A DNA stretch of 38,906 bases from Trachelipus rathkii (lineage: Eukaryota; Arthropoda; Malacostraca; Isopoda; Trachelipodidae): contig JABUQX010002444.1 in the NCBI GenBank assembly GCA_015478945.1, forward strand, positions 47,501 to 86,406, given 5' to 3'. Below the pieces are notes generated by a model. It searched no databases, had not been told where the DNA came from, and saw only the letters and a program-made list of their open reading frames with translations. The position numbers and the translations under genes were made by a program. How positions within the stretch are numbered: the first letter of the stretch is position 1; every line of letters begins with the position of its first letter. Below are positions 9,000 to 23,235 of the stretch, piece by piece.

Positions 9000-10611
9000 A
9001 TGGATTTTGACATTGATTTACTGACTAATTGACATTTTTATGTTATAAGCATGAAAAAGAATGAAAAATTAAGTAAAAATATTAAATGTTTTTAATAATT
9101 TTATGTAAAGTTCCGACATATTTTTACAAAATGTTTATAATAATTTTGTTATATTCGTGCTACGACCCTATTTTCATACAATGAAGTTATTTTTACGTTA
9201 GGTTTATACATAACATATTTTTATACATGACTTAGAGTCGTAAAGCAGTAGCGCATAGGCCGATGGGAGGTGGTTAGTATGGAGTGTTTGCTGTATTGCT
9301 TTATTTCATTAGGGTCAATAAAATAAGAATTTTAATAAGAAATTAAAAATAAGAAATAATAAATGTTTTATTTTTTTGAGAATGCAAAGAAAATATAAAT
9401 GTTCCTGATTGAAAAGAACATGAGTACAAATTATTAAAGTCATAGTTTAAAGACGAGAGGAATGAGGAATTCGGCTATATAATTAATAAGTTGAAGGGAT
9501 AAAAAAGTATGCTAAGCAATGTTAGGGTTGGTTAAAGAAAAGAAAGATTGGTGGAATGACAGATAGTTAGGGAGACCCTATAATTAATAAGCTCTTTATG
9601 ATAAGTTTCAAATATAGTGTTCAATATACGGTTGCTATATATATATATATCTACGAAATCAATAGCTAAATTCACCATTAAAATTTCATTTTAAGGGTAA
9701 AACATCATTTTGGGGTTTGGTCCCACCATAGGGTAGGGATCTTACAGTTTCTGTTTTATTTTTATTCATCCTTCGTTATCGTTCATTCATCATCCTCTGT
9801 TATGTACTCGGTAATTTTCAATTTTTCTTGCTTCTTCGGGGCTTCCTCAAAGGGGTGCTCAGGTTACCCTTAGGAGTTTGAAACTCACAAATTCGAGTTC
9901 TATGAGGCCGAAAACATATACAATAACACCAATATTGGAATATTAAAAGCATGATTGCTAACTCCGCACCGCAGTCTCGTCGGCTCCTATCCGGAACAGA
10001 CTCAATGTGCAAATTTATGAGCCCTCACAATCACCTTCATCTCTTCTTTTTCCTTTTTACAATTACCTTCTCTATTTTCTTTATTATCTATTCTTTCCAT
10101 AACATTACTCTTTATTTTTCTGTATTTTTCATTCAGTATGAGAACACGAACTCTCTAAGACACCCTTAGGGGTTCTAAAAAATATATCTCAAAATAAATT
10201 TTATGGGTTCATAGATGGTAATAAGTAATGTACACTAACTTATTAGTATCATATATTATATATCACGTTATATTGTACACATAGTTTATAACTTATTGAC
10301 TTATTATACATCAGATCCGTTGTGGTGAGATTCAGATACTTACCGCGTCATGAACGTTCAGATAACTTCGATAACTCTTCTCTGGCTTCAAAATTATACT
10401 TTATGAATTATGTTATTTATATTTACCACCTATACAGTCCCATATCTATTTTGGGAGTTTAGCATTACCCTATGGTGAGGATTCGTTAATTATGTTGCAA
10501 CTTCACCCCTAGATAAGTCATTACATAAACCGGTCACATAACAGAATAGGTGATGCCAAAGTATTTAGGGGGGATAACGATACACTCTATTCTATTAAAT
10601 AGGTTTTGGTT
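9000..10611. other. Non-coding AT-rich stretch
   Basis: No gene is recognised. The 5' end and 5' LTR of the gypsy element are expected somewhere here. A slightly more GC-rich patch at about 9830-10010 gives opposite-strand frames of about 65 codons that match nothing I know. A (TA)n run occurs near 9636-9652. Confidence 0.5.
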
Positions 10612-11049
10612 AATATTATATATATATATATATATATTATATATTATAATATATAATAATTATATTATATATAATTATATCATATAAATATTATATATAT
10701 ATATAATATATATATATATATATTATTATATATATATTAATATATTATAATTATATATATATAATTAATATATTATATAATATTATATATAATATTATAT
10801 ATATATAATATATATATATATATATTATATATAATTATATATAATATTATTAATAATATTATATATACTTAATATATAATATATTATATATATATATATA
10901 TATTATTTATAATTAATATATATATTTATATATTATATATATACTTATATATTATATTATATATTATATATATATAATAATATATATATTAATATATATA
11001 TAATATATATATAATAATATTATATATAATATTAACATATATTATATAA
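10612..11049. repeat. (TA)n-rich imperfect microsatellite, about 440 bp
   Basis: Almost pure A/T with alternating TA, interrupted by TAA and TTA phase slips. It is self-complementary and can form cruciform or hairpin structures. It is also a typical region of poor long-read consensus. Confidence 0.97.
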
Positions 11050-14000
11050 CTACTAGCTAAACGACTATTATATATTGCATAGTTTCTAAAAGAATCGAAA
11101 AAAGATATAAAATCGCTAAGATTGTTATAAAAAGCTCCTGAAAGTCAGATAACGAATTAACACGTCAGAGATAATAACTATTTCTTTTTAAAGAGTCGTC
11201 TACTAAGTGTATATTTATCACTATATTTAAATGAGTCTATCGGACATAATAAGATATACAAATGTTGAATAGAGAGTAGATTATATACCGGAGATTGGGT
11301 ATTGGAAGAGTATTTGTGAACTCTGAAGTAATCACTTTGTGTGTGTGTAATCGTTGAGCATAATGAGAATAATAAGGTTAGCGGACTCTGGCAGCCTTCA
11401 GTAGTATTTCAATGAGGTAAGAAAAAAATAATATATATAGTGACTAGCTCGATAGTAATAATAATTGATATTTGTCAGATAGCTTAACTAGGCTACGACA
11501 AGATAAAAGGTTGCGGAATGGTCGCTGGGAATCTATACTATAAGCGTGTACTTTGAGTGATATCGATTAGAATAAAGTTGACGTAAATATTGCAGGAAAT
11601 TGCGATATAATAGCGACTTAGGCGATAGCAGAAAAAAAGTGTTGCAAGAATTGCTGAACTCTAACGGTAAATTGCCTCAACAAACTGTTAGCGGAATTGA
11701 CGTAATTGCGGCTCTAGTTAATATAAAAAGTTGACCTTGGTATGTCCACCATCTAGGTAAGATCAGGATTGAATTGATTAAGTGAGATATGGCAATGTTT
11801 TTTCAATAATCGAATATGAATATAAAAAAAGGTTTTCGATAGGCTTCACAGAACCTTGTAGAACATTCTCTTTATCTGATCAAATCTTTTAACAGGTATC
11901 GCAACTCAGTGTGAACCGTCTAATGGTGAAATTGGTCGTGGGTGGGCTTGAGACTCACCACTCCGGACATAGCGAATCAATACGTACCCAGAGGAAAGCG
12001 GATGCCAAGAGCGACATCATTGAGTACAAGTAGGAGGAGGGCTCTGTGAGTAAGTGGATTTGCAGAGGATGCATGAGAATGAGGTGTTAATTACGGGATC
12101 TGTTCGCGGATTATTCTCTATTTATGATTTTAAAATCAGAATAACGGGGCAATATACGTGGAGTATTTAAAGTATATGGTTCTCTATTTATACGACACAA
12201 TGTTTGAATCAATCAGAATGTCTTCGACAAATCAGCTAGAAATAAGTGTCGAAGGTGATAGGTATTACAAGGGATGAAATAGTTTAATCTCAAGGCAGAT
12301 TCATGTAATCTACGACTTGATAGATCACAATTTTTGATGGTTCACTGAACTATGAATTGTCCATAGATGTACTACTATATTGAAGACTAAATTCTCTTCA
12401 CTATATTTAACATACAGCAAAGCTGATATTTATATATAGCACATTTTATCATAGTTACTTGATTCACTAGCAATAAACGTAAATGTTGTTATATTCTTTA
12501 AAGTGATGTTTCATACGCGAAATTTTGTTCTTTATTTATTCAATACGTATATAATATATACTTAGTGAGTCTTAATTTACTGTGATGACTAGCGGTACTC
12601 ACTGATCGTTCTGGACTAGTATCTATATCCAGTAAGAGGACCACTGAGATAATTCATAGTCTACTTTTAATAATTATCTATGGCAGGTCTGCAGAGCCCG
12701 GTGAATTTATTACCTACACTGCGCGATCTTCATTTACCAAGTGCATATATTATTAAATATCCGCTACTCTCCCTACTATCGCACATTTATATAGTTCTCA
12801 TGTATTTCCCCACGTTCGCCTTCATAGACTCTGGCTTGAGTCTATAAGTTTGGCTAATCACGATTATAGTTATCTCCTCCATATACCCAACTGGGGCCTT
12901 AGGCTTATATAGCAGTTACGGATCTTTTCAGTTCTCGGGACTCGATACGTGAAATTCAGGCTCTCGTATATAATCGTTTGATATAATATTGCGTTGCACA
13001 ACTTCCTTGCCATATGTCTATTATATATTTTAAATATCTCGCTTTCAAGCGCAATAGCTTTGGTCCAGTCACGCTTGTACTCTTTTTCCGTCTTGTCACA
13101 ATTTTAATATATGATCTGAATCTAGATGCATCACACTAAAGCACATAAAACTATTATATAGCTCACACCAATTGATGAATATGATATCCATGTATTTAAC
13201 AATAGAACAAATCATCAGTCGGTTGCAAGCTGACTTGCACAATAAATAATATTAAAATGTACACATTAAAAGGTACCAGAAAGGGATTAACAAGGACATC
13301 TACAGTAGCTAAGGAAGAGCACATTCTTCTATAGCTCTCAGTGGACGCTGAAATTTATATTAGTCTCTATATAGTACATGGAACAAGATCATGTAAATGT
13401 GCCACAGGGAACAACTTAATTCCAGCAGAGAGATCTGTGTATACTATTAAAGAGTAGATTATGCCTTATAGTATCATCAATCCATAGAGAAAGTGTCTAA
13501 GGATGTTAGCTATTAATGAATTGTGTTATTAAGATTAAATATTTACAATCTTTAATCTTAAATTGTAGCAATACAGAAACTTTCTGAAGAGGTGAACTTT
13601 GGGTAATTTTCTTTGGTTGAGGTTGAATAGCTGAATCTGTAGAAATTTTGAAATGGTCTATATGAGCTATAAAGGTTTGGTTATGTTAGTTAATACTGTA
13701 GTATGTAGTATATGGTATATATATATTATACTTTACTACTCACATATGAGGGATAACTGTCATCCTCTTTTAATTATGGTAACACAGCTGTGAGATAAAA
13801 TACTATATATAATAGGGTTCTAGCATTATATTACTTTATTTAGAATTTATCTACATTTAACGAATCACGGTCACAGCCTTTTAATGATCCTATATCATAC
13901 CTTATACTATTATAGTATATTATAACACACTGATTTGTCCTTAGTTATTTCTATAATTAATTAAGTTGAATTACTTACATATCTGGATGCACCCTTATTG

Positions 14001-15723
14001 TTTTTTTTGGAATACTTTATCGTGAGAAATAGACAATTCTAGAACGCTATTCAACTATGCTATTATTACTTTTTGAGCTCACTTATATATGACCTATTTA
14101 TACATTAATTATTGATTATTTATAACTATCAATGATTTAAATAAACTAGTTCGTAAATCTAAGCGAAATATTTAAAGATAAGGTATGATTATTAATTTAG
14201 TTATGTAAGATTATGATTTAATACAATTAATCATTATAACTTTATAATTTGTATTCACTATGGTTTCAAGTATATAGTTTAATAAGGCGTTTCGATTTTG
14301 AGCATATTTTATGCTAACGTGAGAAATTATAGTATTAAAATGCTAAAAAGTCTAGTTCGATTATGTCAATTTTATGAGTATACAAATTTAGTAAAATGTT
14401 ACTAACTAGAAACGTTTAAGTAAATTTCCTAATTCTGTTAGGTTATGCTTCTTTACTCACTGATTATTAGCTTATACTAAAATAATTTTTAAGGAAATGT
14501 CTAATATATATATAGTAAAAAAATGTATAAACATAATAATATAATTGTACGGCATTAAGTAGTTTGCGGAGTAGTAGTTCGATGATTTGATGAATGTTTT
14601 ATTAATGAAATAATGTAAGCTTTAAATTTAATTTCTTCCTAATAAATAGATAAACTCCATCACATAGTTGATCAATTTATTATTTGAATAAAAACCATTT
14701 GTTATATTCTAAATTATTATTTTATTATTTTTGTTTATTATCAAAACTACGTGTCTTCTCACCATTAAGAACAGTACTCATGATCAAAATAAATTTGTAA
14801 AATCCAATCAGGTCGATCTATGCCGGATAATATATCGTTAGCATAAAAACTGGAATTAGCATTTATTCTTATGAGCGTTAGACAAATGCCCAAATATTAG
14901 AACCGCCTTAATAATCATCTCTCTCTTAATAATAATAAATAATAAGTAATACTTACTTTACTTATACAGAGTTCTTATTGATATTGATAATAGATTTTTT
15001 CGCTTGAATTATTTAAATTCCACGGTAAAGTTTTTAACATTAATTATGATTTTTGAATTCTAATTACACATTGTGTATGTACCCTTCAACAACATTGGGC
15101 GTCCTGATACAGGAGGTGTGACAGCAAGTGGCTTGCTTCTGCACCTGAAAAACAAGCTCTCTATAGAGAGTGTATTACATCTCATTATAGGATATGTCTA
15201 TAGCGCGTGGCGATTTTTTTGTGATTCCAATCGATTCACCGTTATTCAGAGTGCCACGTCTCTAGAAGATTACGTGTTTACGAATAGGAGTTAATTAGGT
15301 CGATATATTATATTATGAGCATTTTCATATATAATGAGAAAATGAGTGAAGAGTTCGTGAAATACAAAAAATGTTTTGACCCTACAATAATTTAATTTAA
15401 ACTCACATATACAATAGATTTTTCATAGTTTATATTTACGTTACCAATAAAACTACCAGGATTCTAAGAATATATAATAAATTATAAAAGTATTGATGTT
15501 TATTTCGTGACTGCCAGACTGTAATCTGACAACCTCCGGGCAGACTGCCGAAAAAAGTGAAAATAATGTTATCACTTTTGCGGTTAAAGATAAGATAAGG
15601 GTTAATTACATAGATCTGATTATGTGGGCATTAAAATGCGTTTGTAATACAACAACTAACAGAAAATATTTTATTTGAGTTCGCTTATCGGTACTAAGCT
15701 TAATGTGATTTTCACCAATGTTT
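11050..15723. other. Gene-free, quasi-random AT-rich stretch
   Basis: No frame longer than about 73 codons is present. The longest, at 15073-15294 on the plus strand, is not recognisable and has no matching upstream or downstream exon. Between 11.9 and 13.0 kb base composition is more balanced than in the rest of the stretch. I see no RNA gene, repeat family or terminal inverted repeat. Confidence 0.5.
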
Positions 15724-15745
15724 ATAAATATATATATATATATTA

Positions 15746-15825
<80 letters not shown>

Positions 15826-15853
15826 ATTATATATATATTATATATATATATAT

Positions 15854-15898
<45 letters not shown>

Positions 15899-15918
15899 TA
15901 ATATATCTAATATATATG
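15724..15918. repeat. (TA)n microsatellite, about 195 bp
   Basis: Alternating TA with a few TAA or TTA interruptions. Boundaries are sharp on the left (after tgtttataaa) and gradual on the right. Confidence 0.97.
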
Positions 15919-17388
15919 ATAATTTTGTCAATCATGAATTATGGAAAGGGGGAAATTTATATTGATATAAAAAGAACCAACTAGAATTTCAGAGTAATAA
16001 AATTCGTTACCTATCATTTTTACAATTATTAGGTTTATTTAATAAACTTATAAATTAATAAAAAAAATTTTATTATAAGATATTATTTTATCACAAAAAG
16101 AAAAAATTGGTAATTCCTAGTTTTTTAAATACATTTTCTATTTCTTCTTTATATCATAATCACTTTCGAGAGCTGAGTGTATAAGAATTAAATTTTAAAA
16201 AAAGTGTGAAGCTTTGAAAAAGAGTTTAACGAGGTTGAGTATTCTGTTTTATTAGGTCTGAATGATATATAGTTGCGTATTTTGTCAAGAAGTTCTCTTA
16301 CATTTATCGTAGGTTTCTTTCTTTTATACAGTTATATGCTCTTTTATTTGTAGATAAGATCTGTGTTGTTATTCTATCTATGGCTTTTTTATGTATTGTG
16401 ATTAATTTAATTATTATTATTTATTATTTAATTATTTATTATTAAATTATTAATTTCCATATGTATTTTATTAGTTGCTCTATATAATTATTTCGGATCT
16501 TACATAATATTATCTATTTAATTATGTTTTAATAATGTGAGTTTAAAGTAGAAAATTGTGTTAAGTGTACAACATTTGGACTCGTGCCAGATCTTTCTTA
16601 TTGTTATATCTATTTTAATGTAGCTTCGAGCTCGTTCTTTATAATGATATATATAAGGATCATGTAGATATCTCATCATCTAGATATGAAAAATTATGGA
16701 AATTACAATTTTAAAAAAAAATGCTCAAGCTATAATATATTAACTTTAAATATTATACTCGAGCGAATGCACGCAGAGTAGGTGGTGTCGTAATTCTTGA
16801 TCTTCTTTAAAAGGTGCACGAGGAGATGTGATTGTAGAGCACAGTGTATACTTTGAATTGTCCCAGTGAGTGATGGATGGTATAAGCTTTCATTTTAAGA
16901 AACTATTTTTTCGAGTTACAAGCACAGACAATTTAGCCTCGGTCTCGTTCACCATACGAGTTTATTGCACTATATAACCTTATAATATTTCTATGATTAT
17001 AATAGCTACATTTTGATATGTTATTGATTTAAAATACTATAGTGAGCTTCTAAGATGTTTATATCATTAACTGATACAGAGATTTACACAGCTATAGTAA
17101 AACTACCAATAATACAGTATTATGGTTATTAAGCTCATAATTTTATTATTTATATATATAAGCCGTTTACATATTGATCAGTATTTAATATATATCATAA
17201 TTATATCTTTATCTACTTTTTAATTAGTTTAATATATAAATTAAAATATAAAATATCTTATCAATTTAGTGTAATGAAGATTTATATAACAATGTATTTA
17301 ATCCAAAATCATTGCAATTATCTATTAAGATTTTTATTATTGAAATTACTTTACGAGGATCCTGTCAAATGGAGCAATAAATAAGCTA
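15919..17388. other. Gene-free AT-rich stretch
   Basis: Nothing is recognisable on either strand. Poly-A and poly-T runs and short ATT repeats (16405-16455) are the only structure seen. Confidence 0.5.
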
Positions 17389-17688
17389 ATATATATATAA
17401 ATATATATATATATTTAATATTATATATATTATATTATAATATATATATATATAATATATAATATATTTATAATATATATATATATTTATCAAGTGTGCA
17501 AGGCTCGTGATATCACCTGATAAACATGGGGATGATATAGTCAAACTTATTCAATATATATATATATATATATATAGTAGTATATATTATATATAATATA
17601 TATATATATATATATACTATATATATATATATTATATAATTTAATAATATATATAATATATATTAATATAGTATATATATATAATTAT

Positions 17689-17732
<44 letters not shown>

Positions 17733-17910
17733 TAATATTATAATTATATAATATTATATAATATATTAATTATATATTATTCTTATAATTATATATAATA
17801 TATTAATATAAATATTATATATAAATATAAATATAATTATTATAACTATATATTAATTATATATATATAATTATTATAATCTATATATCTAATATATTTA
17901 ATATAATTAA
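17389..17910. repeat. Split (TA)n microsatellite with a 63-bp unique core
   Basis: Two TA-rich tracts, 17389-17490 and 17554-17910, flank a non-repetitive core at about 17491-17553. The core is far more balanced in composition than the arms. The arms can pair with each other. Confidence 0.93.
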
Positions 17911-20332
17911 ATATCTAACTGTTTCTTATTACAATTCTGTTAGATTTTAATTATTAAATCCAGAATAAAATATTCTGATAACTTAAATATCCAGTTATTA
18001 TAACGCAACTATTCAAAATAAACGACATAATCAAATAAAACGAGGAGAATCAATATAGAGACAAAAGATTTTCTTAATAATTAATTCTCACAAATATTAT
18101 TTTCTCTGTAACAACATCATTTGACTTGATTAGTCTTCAAATATGTTTCCTTTTTATCACATCTGGGTAAGGCACAGATATAACTCCTATATATATATCG
18201 ATATATTTTAAAATTAATCGTACCTACATATATATCATAATCTTATAAGTCCTAATCTACACATTAAATTTAATAAGATTAAAAGTGTTACTATATTCTC
18301 CAAAACTGCTATTATGTAATAGTAATGCACATAATATCTGACTTTGACTAAGCTAGATATTGTTATTTGACAAGCCTTTGGCTTTGGTTGTTACGTTTTC
18401 CGTATAGAAGACGCTAAGGAATAATAAATAAGGCAATCGAAGGATAATAAATAAGTACATAGATAGATAGATTTATATAACCTTACACTTGAATATTATA
18501 AATATTCAATAATATTCCTAAATAAGTTAAGGATCATTAAAATTTGAGACAAAATATTCGAGATAAATTAATCACTCTAATAGGAACATACAGACTTGTT
18601 AATTAAAAGATATATGGATACGGTTACTTACTAACCATTTCTAAAATGCCATACTTAATAATACCATTATAAATCCCGAATAAGTGTGATAACACTTCAT
18701 AAAAATTCCATCTATCAACTTATAGGACGAGGTTAAAATCCTAATTCAACTCTGGTTCTAAGGTACAGGTCTCAAGAGAACTATATCACTGTATTAATTT
18801 ATTATACTTCTGTTTCACACAATTTCACTCTCGTCCTATTATGCAAGCCTGCGGATCAGCGCTGAGACGCGACACTAATTTATTCATCTTACTTTCTGTA
18901 CTAGCCACTACAACCTGGGAGAGTTCTAACACTGGGAGTGAAGAGCCTAGGATCTCAGCCCTTGAATTTAACATATTGCTCGTGCAAGAGTATCTAGGCG
19001 TAATTTCCCTATTTTAAAATTTCAGCTACGCAGAGTATAATATCACCTTTGGCGATTAGAACAGATTATGTCATGTTATAATAAGTTTCAATAGGCCAAA
19101 AGCTTGCATAATTTTATCTTGTTTAACTTAATATATATATTTATTAACTATTTTGTATTGTCTCTTGTTCCTTGTTTTTTTACTTGCCTATGTGAAATAC
19201 TTTTCTTCTTACACTCTTTGATGTATGTTTATTGTTCTGGAGAACTACAACTCATAGTTATTTATTATTTTTCTTACATACTCATGAGTTTCATCTGAGA
19301 GTCAGCATATATACAAAACCGCTACCTTAAATACGCCATGCTATTTATCGGCGCTCATCCCAACGACATACATTTCATTAATTGATATATTTAGACGCAA
19401 ATCAATTCATATCGCCATACTGGATTAGGCTATCCACCTTTTCACATTTTAAATGAAATGTTTAATATAAACTCCTTAGACGTCAGTTGGGTTTCAGGCA
19501 ACCTGCGGCTTAACGCACGAGCCTAACATGATCAGAGCTCTTATTGGATGTGTAATGCTGCGGCTCTTATAATATTATTCCATTACTGCAATATATTTAA
19601 TTATTATTTAATAAAAAAAAAAACTTTATTAAAAATTGATCGTTCTGAATCGATGACAGCAGAATGAAAGCTTTTGCCATTATTTATACTTAAGACTTAG
19701 TAACAATAAATTTGCATAAACTGTCATAACTGCTGTTTATTGATTGCCTAATATAGTTTTATTAAAAATTTACTTTTTACAGCTTCATCTCCGCATAGAT
19801 CATGGCAATCTACATAAATATAGAGAAGTATACTGAAAGTAAGAGCATTCAAGAAGTCAAATCTGGAGACTTAGGATACGCGAGTCGTTCGCTTATTTCT
19901 ATTTGACAACTCAGATTGAATACCTTCCGTAACTTGTCTCTAATTTAGCCACGAATAAAAAACTTCAGCAACACAATAAAGAAATTTAATACATATTTTA
20001 GAGAGACATAACTTTCATACACTAAAACACATAACTCAGTTTGCTATGATTAAAATATTACTACAGTATCCGGCTAATAGACGATAAAAAAAAGCTGTCG
20101 GACTGAGCTCTATAAAATTTCTAAAAACAGCACATTCAGTTCGCATGCTTTAAGAACTGGATCGAAAAGTATGGCCGCTCTAGACTTTTTTATCTAATAT
20201 TATTATTGCGGGGCCTTCACTGGGCGGATAATATTAGGCAGCCCTAGGCTAATTATGCGGCGAGTTCCTGGGTACGGTATTGTTATTCGTAGATACATAA
20301 ACAAGTATATAAAGTATTAAAATCTGTACCTG
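17911..20332. other. Gene-free quasi-random stretch
   Basis: No coding frame above about 64 codons and no known motif. Composition shifts repeatedly, with AT-rich blocks beside patches of near 45 percent GC such as 18840-18960. I found no copies of this sequence elsewhere in the window. Confidence 0.45.
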
Positions 20333-20605
20333 TAATATATATTATATCTATATATATATAATATATATAATATATATATATATACTATAGTATTATATTT
20401 ATATTATATTATATTTTATATATTATATTATATATATATAATAAATATATTTAATATATATCATATATATAAAGATTATAATATATATTAAATTATAATA
20501 TATATATATATAGTATATATTTAATTATATATTATAATATATATATATATTTTTATATTATATTAATTAATATTATATAATATAATATATATATAAATAT
20601 AATTA
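20333..20605. repeat. (TA)n-rich tract preceding repeat copy A
   Basis: About 270 bp of almost pure A/T, immediately left of the first copy of the interspersed repeat. A longer (TA)n tract likewise precedes the second copy. Confidence 0.95.
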
Positions 20606-21900
20606 GTAATATTTAATTGATAATTTTTAACGTTTCTAATTTTTTCTATCCTTTTATCGACATTAATAATATTTATTTATATTAATTTAATCTATATATA
20701 AATAAATATAATCTTACAATTATAATATTATACCGTTAGGGGTTAATGTGATAATTCTTTACTATTAATAACAGTAACTCCTTTCTCAATGTTGTGCTGT
20801 TATACGCGGAGGTATACATATAATCATAGTTCGGCGATTTTTCTTAAGTTTATATTTCCTTATTAATACAATATTAAACTTTCTCTTTTCATAATAATCT
20901 CGAGCAGATGATGCAATTCTTTTTATTTCATATTTGTAAAGGTACATTTAAATTAACTAGTCTCTTACCGTAACAATTCAAAATTTCACAATATCCAGTA
21001 ATATATTCAGATCTATTATAAATATAAAATATTCCTATTTTACATAATAAACTTTTTCAAACAGATTTAATAACCGGTCTAGGCAACCATATTCGTCGGC
21101 CTTTACAAAAACTTAACAGTTACATGATAAAATTTCCATATACAGTTATTTCTATTTTTTGCAACATTAATCAGGCTTTATGGACTTCTCAGTAAGTCAA
21201 GTTCACTATAGAGACGCTGCGAATTACTATTGTCAAGCCCCGGAATATTTGTTCTTGTATCGCTCTTATTCTCAATTGTTTAACAATTATTAGACGTGTT
21301 TATAATAACTTATTATTTATTTTTCTTATATTTCTATCTAAGAAACATAATTAGCGAGTAATTTATATTCAAAATATTTTCATAAAACAATTGATCACAA
21401 GTCAATAACTCAAGAAACCAGTAGCAGTTCATAAAACAATAATTAACTCTGGATGATGCACTTGGGAGACACGAAACATCGTCTCAACTATATCTTAACT
21501 TTTCAGGCTCGAATTACATATCGCCCCCACATTAGTTCCCTCATAGAAATAAATATCATTACACTTATTAGTTTCACTTGTAAACAACTATATCACACAT
21601 ACCTTAAAATAAATTATCTTAACTCAAAGCCTTATTTACTTTATTACATACGATACGGGGCTTTCTCCTATACTTTCTCTGTATCACTCGCAAATCTGAG
21701 TCTTTAACTTTTCAAAAATCTTAGCTCCCAATTTAGTCATCATTTCCTACCCCAAGGTTTGGGTACCAACTTAACAAGAAAACATCAAAAAAAATATTTT
21801 TAACCACCTCATTCTATAACTTTTCCTGTCATTTCCGTTTTATCTGTCTGTCCTCTTTACTTCTCTCATTCATTCTTGCTGTACTTCCTCTTCCTTCAGA
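20606..21900 (+). repeat. Unnamed interspersed repeat, copy A
   Basis: This is one of three direct copies. Shared landmarks with copy B, in order, are an aacgttt...tttctatcctttat start near 20630, a cataataatc motif near 20890, tctctta.cgtaac near 20970, 'taactctggatgat' at about 21446, 'caggctcgaatt' at about 21504, and 'cccaaggtttgggtac' near 21753. Between landmarks the copies differ mainly by short insertions and deletions. No protein or terminal inverted repeat was recognised. The short plus-strand frame at 21453-21707 lies inside it and is not shared intact with the other copies. Confidence 0.8.
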
Positions 21901-22194
21901 CATAAAATCTTGTTTTCTTTATGTATTTTTTTTATATATATTTTTTTTCTATATATTTTTTTGATTTTTTTTGTTCGGATTTTAGTTTTTTTTTTATTTT
22001 TTATTTTTACTTGTATTGCATGGGAAAGCGATTTATTTTCTAATTGAGTTTTTTTTTTTTCCTTTCGTCTTTTTTTTTTCATTTTTATTATTACTATTCT
22101 CGTTACATCGTTTTTTTACTTTTGTTCGTTTCTGGTGTTCATCTATCATTTGATGGTCATACTGTTATTTTGTCTATTTTTTTATTTAATTTTT
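21901..22194. repeat. T-rich low-complexity tract
   Basis: Long T-runs on the plus strand with scattered C, running into the next TA-rich tract. The opposite-strand frames of Lys-rich codons here are composition artefacts. Confidence 0.85.
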
Positions 22195-22833
22195 TTTATT
22201 ATTTATATTATATTTATAGTTATATATTTTATATATTATTATATAATATTTTATATTTAATTTTTATTGTTTTTTATTATATATATTAATATATTTATAA
22301 TATTATATATTATATATAATATTATATATTATTATATTACATTTATTATAATTATATTATATTTATATATATTATTATAATATATACTGTTAATATATAT
22401 TATATTTATATTATATATTTTATATATATAATATATATATATATAGTATATATATATATAATTATTATATATAATATTTATTTTATATATTATATATATT
22501 TATATATATATATAATATTATCTTATTATATTATTATTATATAGTATATAAAATTTTATTATATAATATATAAATTATATATATATTAATATTATATATT
22601 AAATTAATATTATATACTATATTTATATTTATATATATATATAATTATATTCCATATATATTATATATCTAATAGTATTTAATATAATATATAGTATATA
22701 TATATATTATATATATTATTATTTTATAATATATATATATATTATATAGTATACTATATTTTATATATTATATATATATATTATTATATTTATTATATAT
22801 ATATATATATTTATATTATTATATTATATATTT
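22195..22833. repeat. (TA)n-rich tract, about 640 bp
   Basis: This is the longest AT-only tract in the window, imperfect TA/TTA/TAA. It ends sharply at a short C-rich patch (22852-22873) with runs of six and seven C. Confidence 0.96.
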
Positions 22834-23235
22834 ACTACTCGCCTTTTTATCACCTCCCCCCTTATGCCCCCCCATCTTACTAACCATCAACTAAATATAA
22901 TTAAATAATAAATAATAATACTATATAATTAAAATATTATAAAGATTAATATATAATATATAATAATTATAAATTATATAATAATTAATATTAATAATAT
23001 ATCAATTAAAAAAATATAATAACCTAACTATCTATAATATGTTAACATAACATCTTTTGCGGAGTAGCTCTGCTTTTAACTATTACACAACAACTATTAT
23101 ATCGGTAAAAGCAAAATAATAATTAAAATATAAACATATAATAATCATATCATTATTATAATTATTCAATTTAATATCATATTCATTAGTAATCAATATA
23201 ATAATAGGTTTAGTCCGTTACTGCACACTAACGAA
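22834..23235. other. Short AT-rich spacer with C-run patch
   Basis: It begins with the C-rich patch and continues as AT-rich sequence with no frame or motif. It has no evident counterpart between the TA tract and copy A further left. Confidence 0.5.

Noticed and set aside
11338..11348. Short (GT)n run
   Set aside because: Only five units, within the range expected by chance in such DNA.
15073..15294. Unassigned plus-strand frame of 73 codons as a possible gene
   Set aside because: No similarity, no supporting exon, promoter or codon pattern, and frames of this length are expected by chance.
22044..22289. Plus-strand frame of Phe/Tyr-rich codons and the Lys-rich frame opposite it
   Set aside because: Both are produced by T-rich and TA-rich simple sequence.
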